Assembly (NCBI GenBank): GCA_934101625.1
Contig: CAKORV010000009.1
Coordinates: forward strand, 1-32,455
From: an uncultured Bacilli bacterium
GTDB taxonomy: Bacteria > Bacillota_I > Bacilli_A > RF39 > UBA660
Reading direction: 5' to 3'
DNA: 32,455 bases
Shown: piece after piece, positions 1-7,918 of the stretch
How positions within the stretch are numbered: position 1 is the first letter of the stretch
Layout: every line of letters starts with the position of its first letter
The notes under the pieces: generated by a model
What the model saw: the letters and a program-made list of their open reading frames with translations, nothing else
Databases searched by the model: none
What the model was told of the DNA's origin: nothing
Program-made: the position numbers and the translations under genes

Positions 1-355
1 GATCAACCTCTCAGTCCGGCTACGCATCGTTGCCTTGGTAGGCCATTACCCCACCAACTAGCTAATACGCCGCAGGCCCATCTCTAAGCGAAGCTTTAAA
101 GGCTCCTTTAATATTACTATCACATTCGGTATTAGCAGTCGTTTCCAACTGTTGTCCCCAACTTAGAGGCAGGTAACCCACGTGTTACTCACCCGTTCGC
201 CACTGAGTGCAGAATCCACATCCACAATCATTCCACCTTTGAGCAAGCTCTCCAGTTTCATTCATATTTCAGTGGGGCACTCCGTTCGACTTGCATGTCT
301 TAGGCATGCCGCCAGCGTTAATCCTGAGCCAGGATCAAACTCTCAATAAAAAAAT
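1..355 (-). rRNA. rrs: 16S ribosomal RNA, 5' part (partial)
   Basis: Read on the minus strand, the universal 16S start (GAGAGTTTGATCCTGGCTCAG) lies near 340, followed by the helix-rich first ~350 nt typical of low-GC Gram-positive bacteria (AACGCTGGCGGC, CATGCAAGTCGAACG). The gene runs off the left edge of the window, so the rest of 16S and any 23S and 5S lie outside. The exact mature 5' end is not visible; it is placed by analogy within about 10 nt. A rrn-leader element, CTTTGAAAACTGA, lies upstream at about 417-430 and resembles the conserved antitermination and processing leaders of Firmicutes rRNA operons. Confidence 0.97.
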
Positions 356-466
356 CTATTCGACTTTTTGGAATTGATTTCGTTAAATCCTAACTATAAA
401 ACTCATTTCATTTTACTCAGTTTTCAAAGATCATTTCACTTTCTGCTTTTTCTTGGTTGCTTATAT

Positions 467-495
467 AATATATCAAACTCAGAAACCATTGTCAA
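467..495 (-). promoter_or_regulatory. rRNA promoter P3 (proximal)
   Basis: TTGACA (490-495), a 17-nt spacer and TATATT (467-472), with the start site expected near 460. The -35 box is consensus. Upstream lies an almost pure A/T stretch with A-tracts, which looks like an UP element. This is the promoter closest to 16S, about 100 nt before the mature end. Confidence 0.88.
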
Positions 496-586
496 CATAT
501 TTTTTCATTTTTTTTATTTTTTTTAATATTTTGACATTTTTTTCATTTTAGTGTTTCATAAGCTTTATTAGTGCTTTTTGCAACTA

Positions 587-643
587 ACGGGTATTAATAT
601 ACCACTCTTTTTTTAATAATGCAATACTTTTTTTAATTTTTTT
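587..643. repeat. Imperfect direct repeat, copy A (P2 promoter block)
   Basis: About 57 bp that resemble 701-758. The core shared block is AATAATGCAATACTTTTTTT on the plus strand, followed by another T-run. It carries the complete P2 promoter. The partner copy carries P1. Confidence 0.8.
596..624 (-). promoter_or_regulatory. rRNA promoter P2
   Basis: TTGCAT (619-624), a 17-nt spacer and TATATT (596-601). It is preceded by A-tracts. Its box sequences and spacer pattern are copied in P1 about 114 nt upstream, so the pair appears to come from a local duplication. Confidence 0.75.
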
Positions 644-700
644 ACATTATTTTTTATTTTTGCCTTTTTTTCAGCACTACTTGTTGCCTTCCTCAAGTCA

Positions 701-758
701 ACGAGTAATAATTTACCACTTATTTATAAATAATGCAATACTTTTTTTGAATTTTTTT
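701..758. repeat. Imperfect direct repeat, copy B (P1 promoter block)
   Basis: Second copy of the 587-643 block, 114 nt further upstream with respect to 16S. It differs mainly in the spacer and the -10 box of the embedded promoter. Confidence 0.8.
710..738 (-). promoter_or_regulatory. rRNA promoter P1 (distal)
   Basis: TTGCAT (733-738), a 17-nt spacer and TAAATT (710-715). The -35 box and spacing are the same as in P2, with a weaker -10. It lies just downstream of the DUF402 gene end and is preceded by A-tracts. Between 356 and 820 I see only these promoters and the rRNA leader, no gene. Confidence 0.65.
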
Positions 759-820
759 ATTTTTTTCATTTTTTTAAATTCCTTATATATAATATACGCT
801 TTACAAGAAAAAAATTACTA

Positions 821-1348
821 TTAGTTGTTTATCTTTTGATAAATTTTATAATAGTAATCTACAGTCTTCATATCAAATGGTCCTACGCCTTTTCGTTTTA
901 AATCTATAAGAGAAGTTAATTCATATCTAATAATTGTATTAATTTCATATGGATATTTCATTAATCTTCTGTGATAATTATATTCGTTTCTGTCTAAAAC
1001 TCTAAAGGCTCCATCTGGAAAAACTCTTAAATCCAAATCGTAATCAATATATTTTATTACAGCATTATCAATGACATATGGGCTAGCAATATTACAATAG
1101 TAAAACAATCCGTTCTTTTTTAGTTGTGCTATTACATTAAACCACCTGTTTTTGTAAAAGAACATTATTGCTGGTTCCTTCGTATGCCAACATCTACCAT
1201 CTTTTTTTGTCACAAGTACATTATTATTACCTAATACTATACAATCTTTTTTGATATCAAGTACAATTGCTTTATCCCAAGTCTTATATATAAGGCCATT
1301 GTGTTTGTAACAATGTATTTTGATTACATCACCAATGTTTATTTTCAT
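821..1348 (-). CDS. DUF402 family protein, probable nucleoside di/triphosphatase
   Basis: The 175-residue product matches the small Firmicutes DUF402 family: a beta-barrel protein with a FFYKNRWFNVIA core, a YCNIASP segment, and the aspartate-rich IDYDLDLRVFPDG stretch that would bind metal. Characterised staphylococcal members (Ntdp) hydrolyse nucleoside tri- and diphosphates, so a cytosolic housecleaning phosphatase is the likely role; the exact substrate cannot be read here. Length fits the family. The ATG follows an AGAGG site by seven nt. It stands alone between the S41 protease terminator and the rRNA promoters, in the same direction as both. Confidence 0.85.
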   Translation of the reverse strand: MKINIGDVIKIHCYKHNGLIYKTWDKAIVLDIKKDCIVLGNNNVLVTKKDGRCWHTKEPAIMFFYKNRWFNVIAQLKKNGLFYYCNIASPYVIDNAVIKYIDYDLDLRVFPDGAFRVLDRNEYNYHRRLMKYPYEINTIIRYELTSLIDLKRKGVGPFDMKTVDYYYKIYQKINN

Positions 1349-1372
1349 TTTATGCCTCTCTCAACAATATTT

Positions 1373-1381
1373 ATTATATCA
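1373..1381 (-). promoter_or_regulatory. Extended -10 promoter candidate for the DUF402 gene
   Basis: TGATATAAT, which is a TGN plus a perfect TATAAT, lies 25 nt before the start codon. No good -35 box is present at 17 nt, which is acceptable for an extended -10 promoter. Confidence 0.55.
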
Positions 1382-1483
1382 TATATGTTTTTTATTTTAT
1401 AGCACAAATTTTATCAACTTCAATTTTTGTTTATGTTTTTTGTTCTAACTAAGTTGTTTCGTTTATAACTTATTTTATTACAC

Positions 1484-1514
1484 ATTAAAAAATGCAGTCT
1501 ATTTAACTGCATTT
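1484..1514 (-). terminator. Intrinsic terminator after the S41 protease
   Basis: Stem AAATGCAGT/ACTGCATTT (1506-1514 with 1490-1498), seven-nt loop, and a run of six T in total at the 3' side. The first stem arm lies inside the last codons of the gene and the stop codon is in the loop. Confidence 0.8.
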
Positions 1515-2710
1515 AAAGCTCCTTGCAATTGATTATCTGTTTCGTATTGATATTCATCTGTTTTATCTAATATTATTTCTATATCAGGCTTAATTCCTAC
1601 GTTGTTTACAGAATTCCCATTTGGTGTTAACCAATAAGCTGTTGTGTATTTAACCATACCACCGCTTGATAATTTTGATGTTTCTTGTACTGTTCCTTTT
1701 CCGTAACTTGTTGTTCCTATTATTGTTGCACCGTAACTTTCTTTTAATGCTGATGCTAATATTTCAGATGCTGATGCACTTGAACTATTTATTAATACGG
1801 CTATTTTATAATTTCTTTGAGTTTTTGTATTATCTTCATAAAATGTTTTTCCTTTTTTGTTCTCGAGTCCATATATATTTTTTCCTTTTTCTATAAATAA
1901 TTCAGCTATTTCTGCAGCACTATTTAAATATCCGCCTCCATTATTTCTTACGTCAATTACTAAACCATTTATGTTGTTCTTTTCTAATGCTTCTAGGGCT
2001 TCTTTAAATTGTGTATAAGTTGTGTTTGAGAATGTATCTATTTTAATGTATCCTGTATCATTAAAGTTTTCTTTACTTACAGATGGGACATTGACATTTT
2101 TTATGTTTACTGTTTTTGTTATAGTTATTCCATCTCTTAATACACTTAATTCTACTGAACTTTGATTTGAGTTTTTTATACTATTTGATACATCTGCTGC
2201 TGAAGAATTAGTTATGTCATTTCCATTTAGTTTCACCAAGATGTCCCCTGGTTCTATTCCGGCATTGTATGCTGGTCCATTTTCAAATACATTAATTACT
2301 ATTATGCCTTCTTCAATTTTGGTTATTTCGACGCCTATACCTGTATATTTGCCGTTTAAACGGTCTGTTAAGTCATCTGTACTAGATTGATCTATATAAC
2401 TTGTATATGGGTCTCCTAAGTAGTTATACATTCCTTCTATTGCTGCATCTATTAATTTTGCTTCATCTACCTTTTCTACATAGCCATTTATTATGTTGTC
2501 GTAAGCTTTTTTTAATTCTTTAAAATATTTTCCATCACTTTCGGTAATTCCAACATCACTTTTATAATTTTTATAAACTATGACACCTGTAGATACACCT
2601 ACAACTAGACTCGTCATTATTATAATTATTATTACCTCTAAAAGGTTAAATGATGCACTTCTTTCTTTTCCGTTTTTTATTTTTTTATTTTCTTTTATTT
2701 TATTTTTCAT
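1499..2710 (-). CDS. S41 family carboxyl-terminal processing protease
   Basis: A membrane-anchored, extracytoplasmic serine protease of 403 residues. It has a basic N-terminus, one membrane segment (about 21-46), a PDZ domain (about 120-195) and the S41 core (about 215-390). The catalytic serine is in SSSASASEI (309-317) and the catalytic lysine is K338 in SYGKG. Such enzymes recognise C-terminal tails and degrade or process exported proteins. I chose the ATG at 2710, with AGGTGTG six nt before it, over two earlier in-frame ATGs that overlap the likely promoter. The membrane segment begins with S-FNLLE, which resembles a type IV prepilin site. The gene follows the alpha operon terminator and ends in its own terminator. 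Confidence 0.93.
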   Translation of the reverse strand: MKNKIKENKKIKNGKERSASFNLLEVIIIIIMTSLVVGVSTGVIVYKNYKSDVGITESDGKYFKELKKAYDNIINGYVEKVDEAKLIDAAIEGMYNYLGDPYTSYIDQSSTDDLTDRLNGKYTGIGVEITKIEEGIIVINVFENGPAYNAGIEPGDILVKLNGNDITNSSAADVSNSIKNSNQSSVELSVLRDGITITKTVNIKNVNVPSVSKENFNDTGYIKIDTFSNTTYTQFKEALEALEKNNINGLVIDVRNNGGGYLNSAAEIAELFIEKGKNIYGLENKKGKTFYEDNTKTQRNYKIAVLINSSSASASEILASALKESYGATIIGTTSYGKGTVQETSKLSSGGMVKYTTAYWLTPNGNSVNNVGIKPDIEIILDKTDEYQYETDNQLQGALNAVK

Positions 2711-2735
2711 TAGTATCACACCTATTCTATTTATA

Positions 2736-2744
2736 ATCATACCA
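2736..2744 (-). promoter_or_regulatory. Extended -10 promoter candidate for the S41 protease
   Basis: TGGTATGAT (TGN plus TATGAT) lies 25 nt before the chosen ATG and after the ribosomal operon terminator. The sequence at -35 (TTCAAA) is poor. Confidence 0.45.
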
Positions 2745-2780
2745 CAAATGTAAAATAATTTGAATAGTTTCACAATATTT

Positions 2781-2814
2781 TCAAAATAAAAATACTCTAA
2801 ATTTTTAGAGTATT
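2781..2814 (-). terminator. Terminator of the S10-spc-alpha operon
   Basis: Stem AATACTCTAAA/TTTAGAGTATT (2804-2814 with 2791-2801) followed by TTTTATTTTG on the minus strand, five nt after the rplQ stop. It closes a transcription unit of about 14 kb. Confidence 0.85.
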
Positions 2815-2819
2815 TATGA

Positions 2820-3161
2820 TTAAACTAATTCTAGACTTACTATTAAAGCGTTGTCTCCTCTTCTTTCTTTTAGTTTAATTATTCTAGTATATCCACCTAA
2901 TCTATCAGCATATTTTGGAGCTAATTCATCAAATAATATTTTTACAGCTTCTGTATCATTTTCTAAGAAGGCTAATGCTTGTCTTCTAGAATTTAAGTCT
3001 CCCTTTTTAGCATAGGTAATCATTTTGTCAATAAATTTTCTTACTTCTTTTGCTCTTTCTTCAGTTGTTTCAATACGACCATTTTTTATTACAATTTTTG
3101 TTTCACCAGAAAGGATACTTTTTCTTTTTTTAGTATCTCTATTCAATTTTCTGTATGCCAT
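2820..3161 (-). CDS. rplQ: 50S ribosomal protein L17
   Basis: L17 binds 23S rRNA near the peptide exit tunnel on the solvent side of the large subunit. The 113-residue product has the family start MAYRKLNRDTKKRK, the basic middle with LNSRRQALAFL, and the end DNALIVSLELV. Length is that of a short bacterial L17. It is the last gene of the long ribosomal operon, nine nt after rpoA, which is the standard alpha-operon end, and a terminator follows at once. Confidence 0.98.
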   Translation of the reverse strand: MAYRKLNRDTKKRKSILSGETKIVIKNGRIETTEERAKEVRKFIDKMITYAKKGDLNSRRQALAFLENDTEAVKILFDELAPKYADRLGGYTRIIKLKERRGDNALIVSLELV

Positions 3162-3170
3162 AAGTACCTC

Positions 3171-4121
3171 CTATTCTTCGTCACGGAACTTTAGTCCCAT
3201 TTCTTTTATTTTATCCATTACCTCTTTTAAAGATTTTTTACCTAAGTTTCTGATTTTCATCATTTCAGGTTCAGTCAATGATGTTAAGTCTTGAAGAGTA
3301 TGATGTCCAGCTCTCTTTAAGCAATTGTAAGCTCTTACAGATAAATCTAATTCTTCAATTGGTGTTTCCAATGTTTTTTGAATTGGATCTTCTTCTTTGT
3401 CAGATAATAATCCTGTCATGTCTGCTATTTTGTTAATTTTAGTAATTATATCAAAATGTTCGATTAAGATTCTACTTGACAAAGCCATTGCTTCTTGTGG
3501 AGTCATAGAACCATTTGTATAAACTTCCATTATTAATTTATCATAGTTTTCACTTTGTCCTACACGTGCAGGTTCAACTTCATAGCTTACTCTTTCGATT
3601 GGACTATATAGTGAGTCTACAGGTATTACACCAACTGGTACATTTTTCATTTCTTTTCTATTGATTTTTGCATCAACATATCCACGTCCATTACCAATTG
3701 TTATTTGCATGTCTAGACTTCCACCTTTTGCTAGTGTTGCAATTACTAAATCTTTGTTAACAATTTCAACATCTGCGTCTGGTGTTATGTCATTAGCAGT
3801 TACTACACCTTCTTGATCTGCTTTTAAGTATAATACTTTGTCTTCTTCAGTATAGTTTTTAACTACTAATTTTTTCATGTTTAAAACTATTTCTGTTACA
3901 TCTTCAACAACTCCATCTATTTTTTGGAATTCATGAAGTACACCTTCGATTTTGATGCTTTTTACAGCACTACCTGGTAAGTGTGATAACATTACTCTTC
4001 TTAAAGCGTTTCCTATAGTTGTACCAAAACCTCTTTCTAATGGTTCTAATACAAATTTTGCATAAAAGTTGCTTTCATTATATTCTACAACTTTATAATC
4101 TGGTTTTTCAAATCTTAACAT
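3171..4121 (-). CDS. rpoA: DNA-directed RNA polymerase subunit alpha
   Basis: The alpha subunit dimerises to start RNA polymerase assembly and contacts UP elements and activators through its C-terminal domain. Of 316 residues, about 1-230 form the N-terminal assembly domain (ERGFGTTIGNALRRVMLSHLPG is the dimer helix region). A linker at about 230-245 follows, and the C-terminal domain has the helix-hairpin-helix pattern ending in RNLGKKSLKEV. A functional C-terminal domain fits the A-tract-rich rRNA promoters seen at the left of the window. It lies 15 nt after rpsK. Confidence 0.99.
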   Translation of the reverse strand: MLRFEKPDYKVVEYNESNFYAKFVLEPLERGFGTTIGNALRRVMLSHLPGSAVKSIKIEGVLHEFQKIDGVVEDVTEIVLNMKKLVVKNYTEEDKVLYLKADQEGVVTANDITPDADVEIVNKDLVIATLAKGGSLDMQITIGNGRGYVDAKINRKEMKNVPVGVIPVDSLYSPIERVSYEVEPARVGQSENYDKLIMEVYTNGSMTPQEAMALSSRILIEHFDIITKINKIADMTGLLSDKEEDPIQKTLETPIEELDLSVRAYNCLKRAGHHTLQDLTSLTEPEMMKIRNLGKKSLKEVMDKIKEMGLKFRDEE

Positions 4122-4136
4122 AATATTTCCCCTTTC

Positions 4137-4520
4137 CTAAACACGTCTTCTCTTAGGTGGTCTACATCCATTATGTGGTATTGGTGTTACATCTGTGATT
4201 GAAGTGATTTCAAGTCCTGCAGTTTGTAATGAACGAATTGCAGTTTCACGTCCTCCACCAATTCCTTTTACGTATACACTTACTTTTCTAAGTCCCATGT
4301 CATATGCAGCTTTTCCTGCAGCTTCTGCTGATTGTCCAGCAGCGAATGGAGTTTTCTTCTTACTTCCCTTGTATCCGATACTTCCTGAAGAAGCCCAGCT
4401 TATTACTCCACCATTTTCGTCAGTGATTGTTACTATTGTGTTATTGTATGTAGTATGAATATGTGCTTCACCAACAGTGACATCTTTTTTGACTTTTCTT
4501 TTTCTTCTATTATATGCCAT
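4137..4520 (-). CDS. rpsK: 30S ribosomal protein S11
   Basis: S11 sits on the platform of the small subunit near the E-site mRNA path. The 127-residue product shows the family signature from THTTYNNTIVTITD through GYKGSKKKTPFAAG to the C-terminal DVTPIPHNGCRPPKRRRV. Length and sequence are ordinary. It follows rpsM by 12 nt and precedes rpoA. Confidence 0.99.
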   Translation of the reverse strand: MAYNRRKRKVKKDVTVGEAHIHTTYNNTIVTITDENGGVISWASSGSIGYKGSKKKTPFAAGQSAEAAGKAAYDMGLRKVSVYVKGIGGGRETAIRSLQTAGLEITSITDVTPIPHNGCRPPKRRRV

Positions 4521-4532
4521 TACATTAACCTC

Positions 4533-4898
4533 CTATTTTTTCTTATTAGCTATTGTTTTAGCTTTACCTTTACGAGTTCTAGCATTTCTACTAGTTCTTT
4601 GTCCTCTAACTGGAAGACCTTTTTTATGTCTAGTACCTTGATATGAGTTGATTTCCATTTTAGTTTTAATGTTCATTTCAACTTCACGTTTTAAGTCACC
4701 GACTAATACATATTCATCACATGCTTTTCTTAAGTCGTTGATTTGATCATTTGTTAAATCTTTAACTCTTATGTCTTCGCTTACACCTGCTGCTGCACAT
4801 ATTTTTTGTGCACGGCTTGGTCCGATACCATAAATATAAGTTAAACCGATAACAATTCTCTTTTCTTTTGGTAAATCAATATTTTTAATACGTGCCAT
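4533..4898 (-). CDS. rpsM: 30S ribosomal protein S13
   Basis: S13 forms the head of the small subunit and bridges to L5 and P-site tRNA. The 121-residue product has MARIKNIDLPKEKR at the start, the helix-turn segment TYIYGIGPSRAQ, and the basic tail RHKKGLPVRGQRTSRNARTR that reaches the decoding site. A normal SD (AGGAGG) precedes the ATG. It lies 12 nt after rpmJ. Confidence 0.99.
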   Translation of the reverse strand: MARIKNIDLPKEKRIVIGLTYIYGIGPSRAQKICAAAGVSEDIRVKDLTNDQINDLRKACDEYVLVGDLKREVEMNIKTKMEINSYQGTRHKKGLPVRGQRTSRNARTRKGKAKTIANKKK

Positions 4899-4910
4899 TA
4901 TTTCCTCCTA

Positions 4911-5024
4911 TTAACCTTGTCTTTGTTTGTGTTTTGGATTTTCACAAATTACCATGACTTTTCCTTTTCTTTTAATTACCTTGCATTTATCGCATATTGG
5001 TTTTACTGATGGTCTTACTTTCAT
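4911..5024 (-). CDS. rpmJ: 50S ribosomal protein L36 (zinc-binding form)
   Basis: A 37-residue protein that begins MKVRPSVKPICDKCKVIKR and ends ENPKHKQRQG. It carries the C-C-C-H zinc ribbon: C11, C14, C27 and H32. L36 binds 23S rRNA close to the GTPase-associated region. A zinc-type paralogue can be swapped for a zinc-free one in some bacteria; whether a second copy exists cannot be seen here. It lies between infA (13 nt) and rpsM (12 nt), its standard place, with AGGT in front of the ATG. Confidence 0.98.
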   Translation of the reverse strand: MKVRPSVKPICDKCKVIKRKGKVMVICENPKHKQRQG

Positions 5025-5037
5025 TTTAATACCTCCA

Positions 5038-5253
5038 TTATTTTCTATATATTATACGCCCACGTGTTAAATCACAAATTGGAATTTCAAGTAATACTGT
5101 ATCACCTGGAAAGATACGGATTAGGTTTTGACGCATTTTTCCAGAAACGCGAGCTTCTACAATATGACCGTTTTCAAGTTTTACTTTAAAGTCCCCTCCT
5201 GGGATTATTTCTAGTACTTTTCCTTCAGTTTCGATGTATCCATCTTTTGCCAT
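5038..5253 (-). CDS. infA: Translation initiation factor IF-1
   Basis: IF-1 occupies the A site of the 30S subunit during initiation. The 71-residue product is a single OB fold with the family features GKVLEIIPGGDFKVKLENGH, SGKMRQNLIRI and TRGRIIYRK, and has the usual length. It starts four nt after map, so the two are probably translationally coupled. In many other bacteria infA is also here, between map and rpmJ. Confidence 0.98.
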   Translation of the reverse strand: MAKDGYIETEGKVLEIIPGGDFKVKLENGHIVEARVSGKMRQNLIRIFPGDTVLLEIPICDLTRGRIIYRK

Positions 5254-5257
5254 TAAA

Positions 5258-6004
5258 TCACTCTCCTGTTAGTATTTTGTAGCCATCTTTTGTAACTACA
5301 ATTGTATGTTCATAATGTGCTGCTGGTGATGAATCACGTGTTATGATTGTCCAATCATCATCTAGTAGCCATACTTGTCTACCTTTTAAACTAAACATCG
5401 GCTCGATTGCTAAAGTCATTCCTTCTTTTAGAATTAGTTCACTTTCATTGTTAGCATAGTTTGGAATGTATGGATCCTCATGCATTTCAGTTCCTATTCC
5501 GTGACCTGTCAATTCACGAATTACTCCATATCCATGTTCTTTTGCTACACTTTCGATAGCCTTACATACTTCATTTAGTTTTATACCAGGTTTGATTACA
5601 CTTAAGCCCTTATACAAAGCTTCTTTTGTGTATTTCATTAAGTCACTTACTTCATTAGAAATTTTACCGACTTTGTAAGTTCTTGCTGTATCTCCATGAT
5701 ATCCTTTATAGATTGCTCCTACATCAATAGTGATTATGTCACCATTTTTTAGTTTTCTTTTACTAGGTATTCCATGCACCACTTCTTCGTTTATTGATGT
5801 GCATATGCTAGCTGGATAACCTTCGTAGTTAAGGAATGATGGTGTGCAGCCTTTTTCTCTTATAAATTTATCAGCGATTTTATTTAGCTCTTCTGTAGTT
5901 ATGCCAGGCTTAATTACTGTTTCCATTAATTCTAGTAAGTCAAAGCATACCTTCCCGGCATAACTCATTAGGCTAATTTCACTTTCAGTTTTAGTACTAA
6001 CCAT
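5258..6004 (-). CDS. map: Methionine aminopeptidase type I
   Basis: Removes the N-terminal methionine from nascent proteins, using a two-metal centre. All ligands are present in 248 residues: D94, D105, H168, E201 and E232, with the substrate-side H77 in VVHGIP. There is no N-terminal zinc-finger extension, so this is the short type Ia. It overlaps the adk end by eight nt. It ends in TGA directly before infA; reading through would run into infA, which shows that TGA is a stop codon in this genome. Confidence 0.98.
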   Translation of the reverse strand: MVSTKTESEISLMSYAGKVCFDLLELMETVIKPGITTEELNKIADKFIREKGCTPSFLNYEGYPASICTSINEEVVHGIPSKRKLKNGDIITIDVGAIYKGYHGDTARTYKVGKISNEVSDLMKYTKEALYKGLSVIKPGIKLNEVCKAIESVAKEHGYGVIRELTGHGIGTEMHEDPYIPNYANNESELILKEGMTLAIEPMFSLKGRQVWLLDDDWTIITRDSSPAAHYEHTIVVTKDGYKILTGE

Positions 6005-6656
6005 TATTTACTCCTAAGATATTTTCTATAACTTTAAGTGTTTCTTCTGGACTTTTAGAACCATCTATTTCTATTAATTTTCCAAGATTTTTGTAGTATT
6101 CAATAACTGGTTTTGTTTCAGTCATGTACACATTATATCTTGTTTCATAAGACTCTTTTGTGTCATCAACCCTGGAAATAAGTGGTGTTTTACAATCATC
6201 ACATATTCCTTCAGTTTTTGGCATTGTGTCTTTTAGAAATTTGTTATAGCTTCTTTTACAATTAGGACAGTTTAATCTTCCTAATATTCTTTTTAGTCCT
6301 GTTTCTTTTGAAATGTTGATAAATATAACTTTATCCACATTCAAATTTAATTTTTTTAGTATTTGTTCATAATCTTGTGCTTGATTCATTTTTCTAGGAT
6401 ATCCGTCAAGCATAAATGGTTTTGTTAAATCTAGGCTTTTTAATTTTGCTTCAATTAATTTTGCCATTAATTCATCATTAACCATTTCACCTTTATTGAT
6501 GATGCTTTCAACTTCTTTTCCTATTTCAGTTTTTAAACTAACTTGTTCTCTTAGTGCATCTCCTGCGCTTATGTGGTTAAAGCCATATTTTTCTTTTAGT
6601 AAAGAACTATATGTGCCTTTACCAGCGGCTGGTGGTGCTATCCAAATTATGTTCAA
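5997..6656 (-). CDS. adk: Adenylate kinase, with altered P-loop
   Basis: Interconverts ATP, ADP and AMP. The 219-residue product has the AMP-binding DGYPRKMNQA segment and a long LID with a four-cysteine zinc site (C130, C133, C152, C155) typical of Gram-positive enzymes. The P-loop reads APPAAGKGT (7-15); the usual form is GPPGAGKGT, so two glycines are alanines, while K13 and T15 remain. The start is TTG, backed by AGGAGG eight nt upstream within the end of secY; no better start aligns with the family N-terminus. Weak initiation may limit its expression. Confidence 0.96.
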   Translation of the reverse strand: MNIIWIAPPAAGKGTYSSLLKEKYGFNHISAGDALREQVSLKTEIGKEVESIINKGEMVNDELMAKLIEAKLKSLDLTKPFMLDGYPRKMNQAQDYEQILKKLNLNVDKVIFINISKETGLKRILGRLNCPNCKRSYNKFLKDTMPKTEGICDDCKTPLISRVDDTKESYETRYNVYMTETKPVIEYYKNLGKLIEIDGSKSPEETLKVIENILGVNNG

Positions 6657-6661
6657 TTTAA

Positions 6662-7918
6662 TTACCTCCTATAAGCACGACTTGCTACTGAACTTTCTAT
6701 TTGTTTATATAATTCTAGTAATACTCCTACAACGATTAAGATACTTGTTCCTCCAAGAGTTACTATACTAGGCATATTTGAAATCCAACTGAATACAATT
6801 GGTAGTGCTGCTATAACAGCTATAAATATTGCTCCTAGGAATGTGATTCTTGAAAGAATTTTTGAAATGTATTTAGTAGTTTCAGTTCCTGGTCTTATTC
6901 CTGGAATGTATCCGTTTTGTTTGTTAAGATTTTTTGATATATCTTCCGGATTAACTGCTGCTACAAATGTATATCCATATGTGAATGCAATTATTAGAAT
7001 GATATATACTACAAATCCTATTGGAGTTGTTGTTGTTAAATATTTAGTTATGAAAGATTTAAATCCTTCATTTTTTATAAGGTATGTTAGAGTTGTTGGT
7101 ATTGCAAGTACTGCTGATGCGAAGATTACCGGCATTACTCCAGCTGAATTTATTCTTAATGGTAAGAATGATTGATTAGCTTTGTATGCTCCTGCACTTC
7201 TGTTTGAATATTGTACAGGTATTCTTCTTTCAGCCTCTTGTACATATATTACACCAATTATTATTCCAACATATAGTAGTATGAATATTACAAATGATAT
7301 GATTCCTACAACTGAGTTTGAACCATTTACTACTAGATTTTTGAATGCTTCAATCATCATGCTTGGAACAGTACTAACTATACCTGCCATAATGATAAGA
7401 CTTATTCCATTTCCTATACCTTTGTTAGTTATTTGATCTCCTAACCAAAGTAGGAAAGCAGTTCCAGCAGTTAATAATAAACTTATTTTTACATATTGAA
7501 TTGGATCTGCCCCTTTACCCATAAACATTAGTGAGTAAATGTAACCCTCTATTAATGCAAATCCGATACCTAAATATCTATTGATTTTATTAATTTTAGT
7601 TCTGCCAGCTTCTCCCATTTCTTTTAATTCTTGGAAATAAGTTATTCCCATTAAATCCATTTGTAATACTTGTAATATTATAGAAGCAGTTATGTAAGGT
7701 GATACACCTAACGCAAATATACTAAATCTTTTTAGTCCTCCACCACTCATTGCATTTAATAATTCTAAGAATCCTAAGTCTTTAGTTATTGCCTTCATAC
7801 CTGGAACAGTAATTGCATTACCTAGTGCAAATATGAATAATGCTCCTAATGTATAAAATACTCTTTGTTTTAAATCTTTGTTAGTTTTTTTAAAAATTTG
7901 TTTAAATGTTGAGAACAC
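6662..7918 (-). CDS. secY: Preprotein translocase subunit SecY
   Basis: The central channel of the Sec translocon. The 418-residue product is strongly hydrophobic with about ten membrane segments, the plug region near GLKRFSIFALGVSPYITASI, and the cytoplasmic loop SAGVMPVIFA. The C-terminal SecA-binding loops RNPEDISKNLNKQNGYIPGI-like and RPGTETTKYI are recognisable. The start is GTG, with GAGGTGAT six nt upstream, directly after the rplO stop. Its place between rplO and adk is the standard spc-operon position. Confidence 0.98.
   Translation of the reverse strand: MFSTFKQIFKKTNKDLKQRVFYTLGALFIFALGNAITVPGMKAITKDLGFLELLNAMSGGGLKRFSIFALGVSPYITASIILQVLQMDLMGITYFQELKEMGEAGRTKINKINRYLGIGFALIEGYIYSLMFMGKGADPIQYVKISLLLTAGTAFLLWLGDQITNKGIGNGISLIIMAGIVSTVPSMMIEAFKNLVVNGSNSVVGIISFVIFILLYVGIIIGVIYVQEAERRIPVQYSNRSAGAYKANQSFLPLRINSAGVMPVIFASAVLAIPTTLTYLIKNEGFKSFITKYLTTTTPIGFVVYIILIIAFTYGYTFVAAVNPEDISKNLNKQNGYIPGIRPGTETTKYISKILSRITFLGAIFIAVIAALPIVFSWISNMPSIVTLGGTSILIVVGVLLELYKQIESSVASRAYRR

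Noticed and set aside
2738..2773. Upstream ATG starts that would add 10-21 residues to the S41 protease
   Set aside because: They overlap the likely extended -10 promoter, have no SD, and a good SD precedes the ATG at 2710.
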